NCBI GenBank assembly: GCA_945873195.1
Contig: CAMCDA010000008.1
Coordinates: forward strand, 1-54,346
Reading direction: 5' to 3'
Origin: Asaia bogorensis
Lineage (GTDB): Bacteria > Pseudomonadota > Alphaproteobacteria > Acetobacterales > Acetobacteraceae
DNA: 54,346 nucleotides
Shown: positions 43,586-52,894 of the stretch, in pieces
Position numbering within the stretch: position 1 is the first letter of the stretch
Layout of the letters: each line of letters begins with the position of its first letter
Program-made: the position numbers and the translations under genes
The notes under the pieces: model-generated
The model's database searches: none
Seen by the model: only the letters and a program-made list of their open reading frames with translations
What the model was told of the DNA's origin: nothing

Positions 43586-44599
43586 TCAGTAACTATCAGG
43601 CGAAATCACGTTCTGCGCCTTCGGACCCAGCAGCGCCGAGCGCATCGTCTCGGCCGATTTCGACCGGATGTCGTCCCACGCCTGCGGCGTATAGAACGCC
43701 GAGTGCGGCGTGATGATCAGCCGCCCGATCGTCCATGGCTCCCGCGCCCGGAACGCCCGCATCAGTTCCGGCACCGACTCGACCGGAGGCTCCACCGGCA
43801 CCACATCAATCCCCACGCCCGACAGATGCCCCGACTTCAAGGCATCCCCCAACGCGTCGATATCGACGATCGGCCCGCGCGCGGTGTTCACCACCACCGC
43901 CCCCTTGGGCAGCCGAGCGAGGGCGGCCGCGTTGATGAGACCGCGGGTCTCGGGGGTCAGGGGCACATGCACCGAAAGCGTATCGGTCTGTTCCAGCAAA
44001 GCCTCCAATGTCGGCGCCCGCTCCACCCCCAGGCCGAGTTCCACCCCGTTCGGCAGGTACGGATCGAAGAACACCACCCGGAACCCGAACGCCTTGGCCC
44101 GCAGCGCAACGGCGGTCGCGATCCGCCCCATGCCGACAATGCCGAATGTCTGCACGCCCGAGCGCTTGAGCAGCGGATCGTCGATATACTTCCAGGGTGC
44201 CGGCGGATCGGCCCGCTGCGCCTCCAGATGGATGAACAGCCCCCGCCGCAGCGCGAGCGCGAGGGACATCGCATGGTCCGCGACCTCGGTCGTGCCATAG
44301 TCGGGGACGTTCAGGATCATGATCTGCCGCTTGGCGGCGGCGACGCGGTCGAGGTTGTCGTAGCCCACGCCCATCCGGCAAATCGCGCGCAGCTTGGGGA
44401 AGCGCGCCAGGTCCACCTCGGTCACTTTGTAGCGCAGGATCATCAGCCCCTCGGCCGCCGCGCAATCCTCATCGGACAGGTCGGCCAGGCCCGTGGTCGG
44501 TTCCTTGGGGAAGATGACTCGGACGTCCGGGCCGTAGATCCGGCGCTCGACGCTATCATCCGGGTAGGATTTTTCCGTGTAGAGCACCGTTGTGGGCAT
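43586..44599 (-). CDS. D-2-hydroxyacid dehydrogenase (CtBP/phosphoglycerate dehydrogenase-like)
   Basis: A 337-residue NAD-dependent enzyme of the D-isomer-specific family: CRMGVGYDNLDRVAAAKR, FGIVGMGRIATAVALRAKAFG (Rossmann), LSVHVPLTPETRGLINA, VVVNTARGPIVD (catalytic Arg), GIDVVPVEPP (Glu) and IITPHSAFYT (His). The YGTTEVADHAMSLALALRR segment and PHSAFYT ending resemble the C-terminal-binding-protein group. Start at 44599 after AAGGAAACG. It is divergent from nagZ and its longer in-frame starts would overlap the nagZ leader. Confidence 0.88.
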   Translation of the reverse strand: MPTTVLYTEKSYPDDSVERRIYGPDVRVIFPKEPTTGLADLSDEDCAAAEGLMILRYKVTEVDLARFPKLRAICRMGVGYDNLDRVAAAKRQIMILNVPDYGTTEVADHAMSLALALRRGLFIHLEAQRADPPAPWKYIDDPLLKRSGVQTFGIVGMGRIATAVALRAKAFGFRVVFFDPYLPNGVELGLGVERAPTLEALLEQTDTLSVHVPLTPETRGLINAAALARLPKGAVVVNTARGPIVDIDALGDALKSGHLSGVGIDVVPVEPPVESVPELMRAFRAREPWTIGRLIITPHSAFYTPQAWDDIRSKSAETMRSALLGPKAQNVISPDSY

Positions 44600-44741
44600 G
44601 GGACGTTTCCTTTTTTCCTCCCTGGCGTCGTATCGCCGGATCGGGGCGTTGTCCATCGCAGCGGACGGACCGCCGGCGCCGCCCACCCTTCCACCACCCC
44701 GCCATCATCGTCATGATGGCGCAATGCCCGTTGAACCACCC

Positions 44742-45734
44742 ATGAAGGCCGCGATCGTCGGCATCGCGGGGCCCGCCCTCGCGCCCGAGGAAGCGGCCTT
44801 GTTCCGCGCCCATCCCCCCGCCGGCGTGATCCTGTTCGCCCGCAACATCCAGGACCCGGCGGGCGTCTCCGCCCTGATCCGCGACCTCCGCCGCGTCCTG
44901 CCGGCGGGCGCGGTGATCATGGTGGACCAGGAGGGTGGCCGCGTCGCCCGACTCCGCCCACCGCATTGGCGCGCCCATCCGCCGGCCGGCGCGATCGGCG
45001 CCCTGTTCACCCGAGACCCGCGCGCCGGCCTGCGCGCCGCCTGGCTGACCGGCGCCCTGATCGGGATGGACTGCGCCGCCGCCGGCTTCGACCTGGTAGC
45101 CGCCCCGGTGCTCGATCTGTCCGTTCCCGGCGCGCATGACGTGATCGGCGACCGGGCCTATGCCACCGACCCCGCCGGCGTCGCCCGCCTCGCCCGCACG
45201 GTGGCCGAGGGGTTGATGGCCGGCGGCGTCATCCCCATCGGCAAGCACGCCCCCGGCCACGGACGTGCCCGCGTCGACAGCCACCTCAGCCTGCCAAGGG
45301 TGGACGCAAACGATCTGGACGCCGACCTGCTGCCCTTTGCCGCCAACACCAATCTCCCCTGGTTCATGACGGCCCATATCGTTTATGCCGCTCTTGATCC
45401 CATATCCCCCGCCACGCTGTCCGGGCCGGTGATCGAACGGGTCATTCGCGGACGCATGGGATTCAGGGGAGTGCTGGTGACAGACGATCTGGCGATGAAG
45501 GCGCTCAGCGGCGCGCCGGCCGACCTCGCGGTCCGGGCACTGGCCGCCGGCTGCGACGTGGCGCTGTACTGCCCCGGGGATTTCGAGGGCACGCAAGACG
45601 TGCTGGCCGCCTGCCCCGCGATCACCCCGGATACCCATGCGCGAATGGCGACGGCGCGGGCGATGGTCCGGCATCGGGTCCTGGACCTGGACGCACCGGC
45701 GCTGGCGGCTGAACGGGATGGCCTGCTCACATGA
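44742..45734 (+). CDS. nagZ: Beta-N-acetylhexosaminidase
   Basis: A 330-residue glycoside hydrolase family 3 enzyme releasing GlcNAc from anhydromuropeptides in cell-wall recycling. Seen: AGVILFARNIQDP, VDQEGGRVARLRPP, the loop KHAPGHGRARVDSHLSLP holding the catalytic His, and the nucleophile Asp in FRGVLVTDDLAMKAL. Cytoplasmic: no signal peptide. Start at 44742 (MKAAIVGIAG); an ATG at 44724 is possible and neither has a strong binding site. First gene of the operon running to serS. Confidence 0.9.
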   Translation: MKAAIVGIAGPALAPEEAALFRAHPPAGVILFARNIQDPAGVSALIRDLRRVLPAGAVIMVDQEGGRVARLRPPHWRAHPPAGAIGALFTRDPRAGLRAAWLTGALIGMDCAAAGFDLVAAPVLDLSVPGAHDVIGDRAYATDPAGVARLARTVAEGLMAGGVIPIGKHAPGHGRARVDSHLSLPRVDANDLDADLLPFAANTNLPWFMTAHIVYAALDPISPATLSGPVIERVIRGRMGFRGVLVTDDLAMKALSGAPADLAVRALAAGCDVALYCPGDFEGTQDVLAACPAITPDTHARMATARAMVRHRVLDLDAPALAAERDGLLT

Positions 45735-46438
45735 TCGAATTCGTCATCCAACTGGCGCTGGCGGTCATCCCGACCATCTTCGCCATCACATTGCATGAGG
45801 CCGCGCACGGCTACGCCGCCATGGCCCTGGGCGACAACACCGCGCGCGATGCCGGGCGGCTGTCGCTGAACCCGCTGCGGCATGTGGACCGGGTGGGCAC
45901 GATCATCCTGCCAGGCATCCTGTTGATCTCGCAGCTGATCCTGGTGGGCAAGGTGCAGTTCATGTTCGGCTGGGCCAAGCCGGTGCCGGTTGCGCCCTGG
46001 GTGTTCCGGGACCCTCGCCGCGGCATGGCGCTGGTCGCCGCCGCCGGCCCGGCGATGAATTTCGTACTGGCGTGGCTGGGCGCGCTGGCGATGTTCGCCT
46101 TTCAGGGCGCCGGCACGTTCAACCACTACGCCTTGCAGGGGCTGTTCTACTTCATCCTGTCCAACCTGGTGCTGGGACTGTTCAACCTGCTGCCGATCCC
46201 GCCCTTGGACGGTGGCCGCATCGCCGTCGGCATCCTCCCCCTCTCCCTCGCCGAAGCCTGGGCTCGGCTGGAGCGCGCGGGGATCTTCATCGTCCTGTTC
46301 ATGGTCTTCGTGCTGCCCTTCGCGACCGGCATCGATCCGGTCGGCGCGGCGCTGGACGACATCCTGCCCTGGGCGTTTCGTACCGTGTTCTGGCTGGCGG
46401 GTCACGATGTGGGCGGGGGCGCCGCCAGGGGATTGTAG
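45731..46438 (+). CDS. Site-2 protease family (M50) membrane metalloprotease
   Basis: A 235-residue membrane zinc protease of the Rv2869c/YwhC-like S2P group: HEAAH at 22-26 inside the first membrane span, NPLRHVDRVGTIILPGIL, and NLLPIPPLDGGRI near 157-169 with the third zinc-ligand Asp. Four to six hydrophobic spans. Overlaps nagZ by 4 bp and sits 3 bp from scpA, so all are co-transcribed. Substrate unknown. Confidence 0.9.
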   Translation: MIEFVIQLALAVIPTIFAITLHEAAHGYAAMALGDNTARDAGRLSLNPLRHVDRVGTIILPGILLISQLILVGKVQFMFGWAKPVPVAPWVFRDPRRGMALVAAAGPAMNFVLAWLGALAMFAFQGAGTFNHYALQGLFYFILSNLVLGLFNLLPIPPLDGGRIAVGILPLSLAEAWARLERAGIFIVLFMVFVLPFATGIDPVGAALDDILPWAFRTVFWLAGHDVGGGAARGL

Positions 46439-46441
46439 CAT

Positions 46442-47275
46442 TTGCCGAACGAGGTCGTAGCGCTTCCCCCGCCCGAAACCCTCCTGCTGCGGCTGGACGG
46501 GTTCGAGGGGCCGCTCGACCTGCTTCTGGAACTCGCCCGAGCGCAGAAGGTCGATCTGGCGAAAATCTCGATCCTGGCCCTGGTGGAGCAGTTCCTGGCG
46601 GTGATCGAGGGCGCGCGCCGCGTCCGCCTGGAACTGGCGGCGGACTGGCTGGTGATGGCGGCGTGGCTGGCCTGGCTGAAGTCCCGGCTGCTGGTCCCGT
46701 CCGACCCCGAGGAACTGGAAGCCGGCGAAGAAGCGGCCGAGGACCTGGCCGAACGGCTGCGCGCCCTGCAGGCGATTCGCACCGCCGCGGCCTGGCTGGG
46801 GAAGCGGCCGGTGCTGGGGCATGACATTTTCGCGCGGGGGGCGCCCGAGGATCACACGGAAATCGACCGCTCCCGCCTGGCGGTCGACATCAACGCGCTG
46901 ATGCGGGCCTATCTGACGGCGATCCGGCGCGGCACAAAGACGATCCCCTACCGGCCCCGGGCACTGACGCTATGGACGATGCAGGATGCGTTGAAGCGGC
47001 TGTCCTCGATGATCAAGGGTATCCCGGAGTGGGCGGAGCTGGAGCGATTCCTCCCAGCCCACCTCGCCAACCCCACGGAACGACGCGCCGCCCTGACCAG
47101 CACCTTGCTGGCGAGTCTGGAGATGGCACGGGACGGGCATGTGCGCCTGCACCAGGACCGTGACTTCGGCCCGATCCTGGTCCGTCGCGGTGGGGACCTG
47201 TTCAGCGCGGGGGATGAACCGCCGGGCGGACGTTCCGAGGACGAAGCCGGGGACGGAGCCGGGGAACCGGCATGA
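46442..47275 (+). CDS. scpA: Segregation and condensation protein A
   Basis: A 277-residue kleisin that bridges SMC heads together with ScpB. Seen: LLLRLDGFEGPLDLLLELARAQKVDLAKISILALVEQFL at the N-terminus, WLAWLKSRLLVP, and the winged-helix-like C-terminal part (about 200-255). Start is TTG at 46442, 3 bp after the protease stop; no ATG or GTG fits the conserved N-terminus. The last ~25 residues are acidic and variable. Confidence 0.92.
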   Translation: MPNEVVALPPPETLLLRLDGFEGPLDLLLELARAQKVDLAKISILALVEQFLAVIEGARRVRLELAADWLVMAAWLAWLKSRLLVPSDPEELEAGEEAAEDLAERLRALQAIRTAAAWLGKRPVLGHDIFARGAPEDHTEIDRSRLAVDINALMRAYLTAIRRGTKTIPYRPRALTLWTMQDALKRLSSMIKGIPEWAELERFLPAHLANPTERRAALTSTLLASLEMARDGHVRLHQDRDFGPILVRRGGDLFSAGDEPPGGRSEDEAGDGAGEPA

Positions 47276-47338
47276 CAGCCCCGGTCGCCTGTCATGCGTC
47301 ATTGGGGCTGACTCACCCGCCACGCGTCCCCCTTTTTT

Positions 47339-47366
47339 CGTCATGGCCGGGCTTGACCCGGCCACC
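47339..47366. repeat. Half-copy of the GGCCGGGCTTGACCCGGCC repeat
   Basis: Positions 47339-47366, between scpA and scpB, follow the pattern CGTCATGG + CCGGGCTTGACCCGG + CCACC. Same unit as each arm at 36867 and 36940. It encodes MAGLDPAT in the scpB frame and can mislead start-codon choice. Confidence 0.55.
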
Positions 47367-47402
47367 CGTCTCCGGCCGGCGCCACCATCCCGCATGGCCC
47401 TC

Positions 47403-48113
47403 ATGACGGACACCCCCGACCCGCCCACCGCGCCAGACGACGAAGTCATCCTGCGGCTTGCCGAGGCCATGGTCTTCTCCAGCGCCGCCCCGGTCACCCC
47501 CCGCGCCCTGTCCCGTATCCTGCCGGAAGGCGTGGACCCGGACGCCGTGATCGAGTCCCTCCGCGCCCGCTATGCCAACCGCGGCGTCGAACTCGCCGAG
47601 GTCGCGGGCGGGGTGCAGTTCCGCACCGCCCTCGACCTGGCCCCGGCGCTGCGCAAGGTGATCGAGGTCCCCCGCCGCCTGACCCGCGTGGCGATGGAGA
47701 CCCTGGCCATCGTCGCCTACCACCAGCCGGTCACCCGCCCGGAGATCGAGCACATGCGCGGCACCAGCCTGTCACAGCAGACGCTGGAGGCGCTGCTGGA
47801 GTGGAAACTGATCGCTCCCGCCGGCCGCAAGGACACCCCCGGCCGCCCGACGCTCTGGGTCACGACACCGGAGTTCCTGACAGCCTTCGGCCTGCCGGAT
47901 ATCCGCGCCTTGCCCCGGCGGGAGGACTTGTTCGTGGAACCACCCCGCCCGATGGGCGCCATGGCCGCAAACGATGCCAGGCCCGTGGGGGAGGGAGACG
48001 AGGCCGGCACCCCCATGCCCCCCCTCCCCTTAAGGGAGGGGGGGCGAGGGATCACCGACCCAGACGCCCCACACCCCGAAGCACCTGTTCCCCCTGGGCC
48101 GGCTTCCTGCTAG
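47403..48113 (+). CDS. scpB: Segregation and condensation protein B
   Basis: A 236-residue SMC-complex partner with two winged-helix domains: VILRLAEAMVFSSAAPVTPRALSRILPEG, then LTRVAMETLAIVAYHQPVTRPEIEHMRG and LLEWKLIAPAGRKDTPGRPTLWVTTPEFLTAFGL. Start at 47403 or an ATG 9 bp upstream; the frame is open further up through a repeat. The C-terminal ~40 residues (TPMPPLPLREGGRGITDP...) come from a palindromic repeat and are probably not functional. Confidence 0.9.
   Translation: MTDTPDPPTAPDDEVILRLAEAMVFSSAAPVTPRALSRILPEGVDPDAVIESLRARYANRGVELAEVAGGVQFRTALDLAPALRKVIEVPRRLTRVAMETLAIVAYHQPVTRPEIEHMRGTSLSQQTLEALLEWKLIAPAGRKDTPGRPTLWVTTPEFLTAFGLPDIRALPRREDLFVEPPRPMGAMAANDARPVGEGDEAGTPMPPLPLREGGRGITDPDAPHPEAPVPPGPASC
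48018..48044. repeat. Palindromic repeat A variant inside scpB
   Basis: CCCCCTCCCCTTAAGGGAGGGG with G-rich ends forms a perfect dyad centred on TTAA within the 3' end of scpB. It is a shorter variant of repeat A (24136, 28268, 50815). Confidence 0.6.
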
Positions 48114-48141
48114 CAAGCCCGCCGGAGGCCCATTCCAACCC

Positions 48142-48690
48142 ATGTTCGATTTTTCCTGGTCCCAGATCATGCTGATCGGCGTGGTCGCGCTGATCCTGAT
48201 CGGCCCGAAAGACCTGCCGATCGCCCTGCGCGCCATCAGCAACCTGGTCAAGAAGGCCCGCGCGATGGCGGCTGAGTTCCATACCCATGTCGACGACCTG
48301 ATGAAGGACGCCGACCTCAAGGGCGTGCGGGACCAGTTCAAGGGCATCCGCAACTTCGACATCCGGTCGGAAATCGAGAAAGCCGTCGACCCTGACCGCT
48401 CGATCCGCGATACCTTCAATTCCAATCCGCTCGACCCGACCACGGGCACCGCGACATCCTCGGTCGCCGATACGACCCTGGAGTCGGTGCTGAACGCGGA
48501 GTCGACCACCCCGGTCACCCCGCCGCCCGACCCGACCCGCGCCCACGCGCCCGCCTTCATCCCGCCGGCGCTGGTCACGCCGATCGTGCCCCCGGGTGAG
48601 CCTCTGGACGAACCCGCCGAACCACCGGCCTTCATCCCGCCGGCGCTGGTCCGGCAGGCCGCCGAACGCGCCGCCGCCCATCCCACCTGA
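48142..48690 (+). CDS. tatB: Twin-arginine translocase subunit TatB
   Basis: A 182-residue TatB: one N-terminal membrane helix (MFDFSWSQIMLIGVVALILIGP, about 6-22) with the family Glu replaced by GPKDLP, then an amphipathic helix (LRAISNLVKKARAMAAEFHTHVDDLM) and a Pro/Ala-rich tail with two AFIPPALV repeats near residues 140 and 165. TatB and TatC receive folded twin-arginine substrates. tatA is not between scpB and tatB as in many relatives. Confidence 0.9.
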   Translation: MFDFSWSQIMLIGVVALILIGPKDLPIALRAISNLVKKARAMAAEFHTHVDDLMKDADLKGVRDQFKGIRNFDIRSEIEKAVDPDRSIRDTFNSNPLDPTTGTATSSVADTTLESVLNAESTTPVTPPPDPTRAHAPAFIPPALVTPIVPPGEPLDEPAEPPAFIPPALVRQAAERAAAHPT

Positions 48691-48706
48691 ACGCAGAAGG
48701 CCGCCC

Positions 48707-49540
48707 GTGGCAAAACCCGCCGAAGAAGACCAAATCGACGACAAGCCCATGCCGCTCATGGAGCACCTGGTCGAGCTGCGCACGCGGCTGATCTGGTCGG
48801 CCGCCGCCTTCGCCGTCTGCTTCGGCGTCTCCTACTATTTCGCCGACGACATCTATTATTTCCTCGCCCGCCCGCTGGCCGAAATCCTGCGCAACCAGGG
48901 TCATGGCGAGCCGCAACTGATCTACACCCAGCTCTATGAAGCCTTCTTCACGCGCATCAAGGTCGCCTTCTTCGGCGGGATGTTCCTGGGCTTCCCGGTG
49001 ATAGCGGCCCAACTCTGGCTGTTCATCGCGCCCGGGCTGTACCGCAGCGAGAAGAACGCCTTCCTACCCTTCCTGCTGGCCACGCCCGTGCTGTTCTTCA
49101 CCGGCGCCGCGCTGGCCTATTATTTCGTGTTCCCCCTGGCGTGGGAATTCTTCGCGAGCTTCCAGTCATCGACCGGCGGCGGCGGCGTGCCGATCGCCCT
49201 GCTCCCCAAGGTCAGCGAATATCTCGACCTGGTCATGAAGATGATCTTCGCCTTCGGCCTGACGTTTGAGCTTCCGGTCGCCCTGACCCTGATGGCCAAG
49301 GTCGGGATCGTCAGCTCCGCCGCGCTGAAGCGCGTCCGCCGCTATGCCTATGTCGGCATGTTCGTCGTGGCGGCCATCATGGCCCCACCCGACGTGATCA
49401 GTCAGATCGCCCTCGCCGTGCCACTGATCGGGCTGTACGAAATCTCGATCATCGCCGCGGGCTTCGTGGAGCCGAAGCCGGTGGTCGAGGAAGACGACAA
49501 AGACGACGAACCCGAGGGGGAGAAGAAGTCCGATGCATGA
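48707..49540 (+). CDS. tatC: Twin-arginine translocase subunit TatC
   Basis: A 277-residue, six-span protein: [22 protein letters not shown] (first helix and the LxExR signal-recognition region), [54 protein letters not shown], and [24 protein letters not shown]. It binds the twin-arginine signal. Start is GTG at 48707 after AGAAGG; longer ATG starts overlap tatB in a shadow frame. The C-terminus is acidic ([14 protein letters not shown]). Confidence 0.92.
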   Translation: MAKPAEEDQIDDKPMPLMEHLVELRTRLIWSAAAFAVCFGVSYYFADDIYYFLARPLAEILRNQGHGEPQLIYTQLYEAFFTRIKVAFFGGMFLGFPVIAAQLWLFIAPGLYRSEKNAFLPFLLATPVLFFTGAALAYYFVFPLAWEFFASFQSSTGGGGVPIALLPKVSEYLDLVMKMIFAFGLTFELPVALTLMAKVGIVSSAALKRVRRYAYVGMFVVAAIMAPPDVISQIALAVPLIGLYEISIIAAGFVEPKPVVEEDDKDDEPEGEKKSDA

Positions 49541-50807
49541 CATCCGTGCCATCCGCGCCGACGCCGCCGCTTTCGACGCGGCCCTGATCCGTCGCGGGAT
49601 GCAGCCGGTGTCATCGGACATCCTGGCCCGTGACACCGAACGCCGCTCCGCCCAGACCGCGCTGCAGGAAAAGCAGGCCCGCCGCAACGCGCTGGCCCGC
49701 GAAATCGGCCAGGGCAAGCGCACCGGCGCCGACACTGCCGCTCTGGAAGCCGAAGCCACCACCCTGCGCGGGGACATGGAGGGGCTGGAGAAGCGCGCCG
49801 CCGAACTCGACGCCGCGATCAAGGGGGTGCTCGAATCCCTGCCCAACATCCTGGACCCGGACGTGCCGGACGGCCCGGACGAGACCGCCAACAGGGTCCT
49901 GTCCCAGTTCAGCCAACCACGCGACCTGAACTTCATGCCCCGCCAGCATTTCGAGCTCGGCGAAACGCTCGGCATGATGGACTTCGCCGCCGCCGCCAAG
50001 CTGGCCGGCGCCCGCTTCACCGTCCTGCGCGGCCCCCTCGCCCGCCTGGAACGCGCGCTCGGCCAGTTCATGCTGGACATCCATACCCAGCACCACGGCT
50101 ATACCGAGATGGTGGTCCCATCCCTGGTCAACGACGCCACCGTCTACGGCACCGGCCAGTTGCCCAAGTTCGCGGACGACCTGTTCCGCACCACCGACGG
50201 CCGCTGGCTCATCCCCACCGCCGAGGTGCCCCTGACCAACACCGTCGCCGGTGAAATCCTGGCCGAAAAGCAACTGCCGCTGCGGATGACCGCCCTGACC
50301 GACTGCTACCGGTCCGAGGCCGGATCGGCCGGCCGCGACACCCGCGGCATGCTGCGCCAGCACCAGTTTCGCAAGGTCGAGCTTGTCTCCATCGTCCATC
50401 CCGACGCATCGGCCGCCGAACTCGAACGCATGACCCGCTCCGCCGAGACCATCCTCGAAATGCTCGGCCTGCCCTATCGCCGCATGCTGCTGTCCTCGGG
50501 TGATACCGGCTTCGGCGCCGTGCGGACCCATGACCTGGAGGTCTGGCTGCCCGGCCAGCAGGCTTGGCGGGAAATCTCATCCTGCTCCAACTGCCGCGAC
50601 TTCCAGGCGAGGCGGATGAACGCCCGGTTCCGCGGCGGGGTGGACGGCAAGACCGTGGCGCATGTCCATACGCTGAACGGATCCGGCGTCGCGGTCGGAC
50701 GGGCGATGATCGCGGTGATGGAGAACCACCAGCAGGCCGACGGCTCGATCCTGCTGCCCGAGGTGCTGTGGCCGTATATGGGCGGGATGGATCGGATCGG
50801 GGTGTAA
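49533..50807 (+). CDS. serS: Seryl-tRNA synthetase
   Basis: A 424-residue class II synthetase. N-terminal coiled-coil arm (about 25-105; [32 protein letters not shown]) and catalytic core with [34 protein letters not shown] (motif 2), and [37 protein letters not shown] (motif 3). It charges tRNA-Ser and tRNA-Sec. Overlaps tatC by 8 bp. Followed by repeats A and B. Confidence 0.97.
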   Translation: MHDIRAIRADAAAFDAALIRRGMQPVSSDILARDTERRSAQTALQEKQARRNALAREIGQGKRTGADTAALEAEATTLRGDMEGLEKRAAELDAAIKGVLESLPNILDPDVPDGPDETANRVLSQFSQPRDLNFMPRQHFELGETLGMMDFAAAAKLAGARFTVLRGPLARLERALGQFMLDIHTQHHGYTEMVVPSLVNDATVYGTGQLPKFADDLFRTTDGRWLIPTAEVPLTNTVAGEILAEKQLPLRMTALTDCYRSEAGSAGRDTRGMLRQHQFRKVELVSIVHPDASAAELERMTRSAETILEMLGLPYRRMLLSSGDTGFGAVRTHDLEVWLPGQQAWREISSCSNCRDFQARRMNARFRGGVDGKTVAHVHTLNGSGVAVGRAMIAVMENHQQADGSILLPEVLWPYMGGMDRIGV

Positions 50808-50814
50808 CTTCTCG

Positions 50815-50961
50815 CCCCCTCCCCCCTTGAGGGGGAGGGCTGGGGTGGGGGGTAAATACTCCACCGACCAAGGGACATACCCACCACTTTCCGTCCCCCG
50901 GTCCCAGGCCGGTGCCGCAATCACCCCTCACCCCAACCCTCTCCCGCAAGGGGAGAGGGGG
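50815..50961. repeat. Palindromic repeats A-B
   Basis: Repeat A with GGGGTGGGGGG tail at 50815-50853, then repeat B at 50924-50961, identical to those at 28333 and 28445. The A-then-B order is the same as in the 28268 block. The serS-to-dehydrogenase gap contains no gene. Confidence 0.7.
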
Positions 50962-51019
50962 CGTCTTCGCAGTCAAACCCCTTGTCCGGTGACCCATCCC
51001 ACCCAACCAGAGGTGACCC

Positions 51020-52084
51020 ATGAACCTCCTGATCCTCCCCGGCGACGGCATCGGCCCCGAGATCATCGCCGCCACCCTGACCGTCCTGCGCCGGGTCGAT
51101 GACCTTTTCGGCCTCAATCTCGCCTACCAGACCCGCGACATCGGCCTGAAGACGCTGGCCAGTCAGGGCACCACCCTGCCGCAAGCCGTCATCGACGCGG
51201 TCGGGCAGGCGGATGGGGTGATCCTCGGCCCGGTCTCCCACCTCGACTACCCGCCCGCCGACCAAGGCGGCGTCAACCCGTCCGGTATCCTGCGCACCCA
51301 TTTCAACCTGTACGCCAACATCCGGCCGGCGAAATCGCGCGATGGCATGACCATCCTGCGCCAGCCCATGGACCTGGTCATCGTGCGGGAGAACACGGAA
51401 GGCTTCTACGCCGACCGTAACATGCACCAGGGACTCGGGGAGTTCATGCCCACCCCGGACCTGGCGCTCGCGGTCCGCAAGGTCACCGCCGAGGCCAGCC
51501 GCCGCATCGCCCGCGTCGCCTTCGACCTGGCCCGCACCCGCCGGAAAAAGGTCACCGCCATCCACAAGCAGAACGTGCTGCGCGTGTCCGACGCGCTGTT
51601 CCTGCGAGAGGTCCGGGCCGTGGCCGCCGACTACCCGGATGTGGAACTGGATGACGTGCTGGTGGACGCGGCGACCGCCCTGCTGATCCGTACGCCGGGG
51701 CGCTTCGACGTCATGGTCGCGACCAACATGTTCGGCGACATCCTGTCCGATGAGGCCTCGGAACTCGCCGGCAGCCTGGGCCTCGGCGCGAGCCTGAACG
51801 CGGGCGACGACCGCGCCGTGGCCCAGGCCCAGCACGGATCGGCGCCCGATATCGCCGACCAGGACAAGGCCAACCCGACCGCGCTGCTGCTGTCCGCTGC
51901 CATGCTGCTGCGCTGGCTCGGCGGGCGACGGCGGGACGCCAACGCGCTGCTGGCCGCGGCAGATGCCGTGGAAACGGCGGTCGAGGCCGCCCTCGCCACC
52001 CCGGCCGAACGCACCGCCGACCTGGGTGGCCCGCTCGGGACCCAGGCCTTCGCGGCGGCCGTGGCGGGGCGGCTGACGCGCTGA
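51020..52084 (+). CDS. Isocitrate/isopropylmalate dehydrogenase family protein
   Basis: A 354-residue beta-decarboxylating dehydrogenase: LLILPGDGIGPEII at the N-terminus, NLYANIRPAKS, VIVRENTEGFYADRNM, KKVTAIHKQNVLRVSD (catalytic Lys), ATNMFGDILSDEASELAGSLGLG (metal Asp residues), and GSAPDIADQDKANPTALLLSAAMLLRWLG. Resembles LeuB and tartrate dehydrogenases; with no leu genes nearby a catabolic role such as tartrate or methylmalate oxidation is possible. GAGG lies 7-8 nt upstream of the ATG. Confidence 0.88.
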   Translation: MNLLILPGDGIGPEIIAATLTVLRRVDDLFGLNLAYQTRDIGLKTLASQGTTLPQAVIDAVGQADGVILGPVSHLDYPPADQGGVNPSGILRTHFNLYANIRPAKSRDGMTILRQPMDLVIVRENTEGFYADRNMHQGLGEFMPTPDLALAVRKVTAEASRRIARVAFDLARTRRKKVTAIHKQNVLRVSDALFLREVRAVAADYPDVELDDVLVDAATALLIRTPGRFDVMVATNMFGDILSDEASELAGSLGLGASLNAGDDRAVAQAQHGSAPDIADQDKANPTALLLSAAMLLRWLGGRRRDANALLAAADAVETAVEAALATPAERTADLGGPLGTQAFAAAVAGRLTR

Positions 52085-52088
52085 CCCG

Positions 52089-52556
52089 TCAGATCTTGGG
52101 GCGGAGCCAGTGCATCTCGTCTCCGCTCCAACCGACCGCATTGGGCACGGTGTAGAACAACTCGGCGATCATGGCCTTGAACTTCCAGACCCCGTTCACG
52201 CGGACGTATTCGTCGTCATAGCGGCCGGAGACCACCCAGCTGACCCCGAATCGGCCATAGCGGGCTTCGAGGTAGGATCGGCCGGTGCCGGTGTCGCCGG
52301 TCACGTCGACGTCGTGCCCATGGATGAACTGCTTGATGAAGAAGCGCTCGCGCTCGCCCATCGCCTTGAAGCCCTGGTCGATGGCCTCGATCCCCTCATA
52401 CCGGGCGAGGTAGCCCAGCTCGACAACCGCATCGTCGGTGAAGATGTCCCGGGTTTCGGCCCAGCGGCCCTCATTCAGGCAATAATGGTAGCGGTTCCGC
52501 AGCCGGCGGATTTCCTCGATGTCTTCCAGGCGCTGGATGCGCTGTTCCAGGGTCAT
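52089..52556 (-). CDS. SnoaL-like (NTF2-fold) protein
   Basis: A 155-residue NTF2-like protein: QRLEDIEEIRRLRNRYHYCLNEGRWAETRDIFTDDAVVELG and YDDEYVRVNGVWKFKAM, typical of the SnoaL_4 group that includes scytalone-dehydratase-like and ring-hydroxylating small-subunit relatives. A catalytic H/D pair cannot be assigned with certainty. AAGGA precedes the ATG. Convergent with the dehydrogenase gene 4 bp away. Function unknown. Confidence 0.82.
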   Translation of the reverse strand: MTLEQRIQRLEDIEEIRRLRNRYHYCLNEGRWAETRDIFTDDAVVELGYLARYEGIEAIDQGFKAMGERERFFIKQFIHGHDVDVTGDTGTGRSYLEARYGRFGVSWVVSGRYDDEYVRVNGVWKFKAMIAELFYTVPNAVGWSGDEMHWLRPKI

Positions 52557-52726
52557 GCGTACGGTCCTTATCGGTGGTCGGGCCGCGATGCTGGCACCGA
52601 AAATGGCGGTGTCAAATCACGCCGATGCGCCAAGGGACTTGACCAGGCGCCCCCGGATGGGCCATTTCCCCGCCTTCACGTGGCTGCCCTACCGTCCGGA
52701 CCGCCCACGTCTTTGAGGATGATGCC

Positions 52727-52894
52727 ATGGCAAAAAGCAACACCGTTCAGATCAAGCTCGTGTCGAGCGCCGACACCGGCTTTTTCTATGTCACGAAAAA
52801 GAATGCCCGCTCGCAGACCGGCAAGCTGGAACTGAAGAAGTATGACCCCGTCGCGCGGAAGCACGTCGTGTTCAAGGAATCCAAGATCAAGTAG
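52727..52894 (+). CDS. rpmG: 50S ribosomal protein L33
   Basis: 55 residues: [20 protein letters not shown], then [20 protein letters not shown] and ...[10 protein letters not shown], a complete bacterial L33 of the Cys-free type (no zinc-ribbon cysteines). TTGAGGATGATGCC precedes the ATG at 52727. It is too short for a 60-codon cutoff. Its TAG overlaps the end of the convergent pleD homologue by 8 bp. Confidence 0.95.
   Translation: MAKSNTVQIKLVSSADTGFFYVTKKNARSQTGKLELKKYDPVARKHVVFKESKIK

Noticed and set aside
45383-46855. 490-codon minus-strand frame across nagZ, M50 protease and scpA
   Set aside because: Gln/Arg-rich shadow crossing three co-linear conserved genes.
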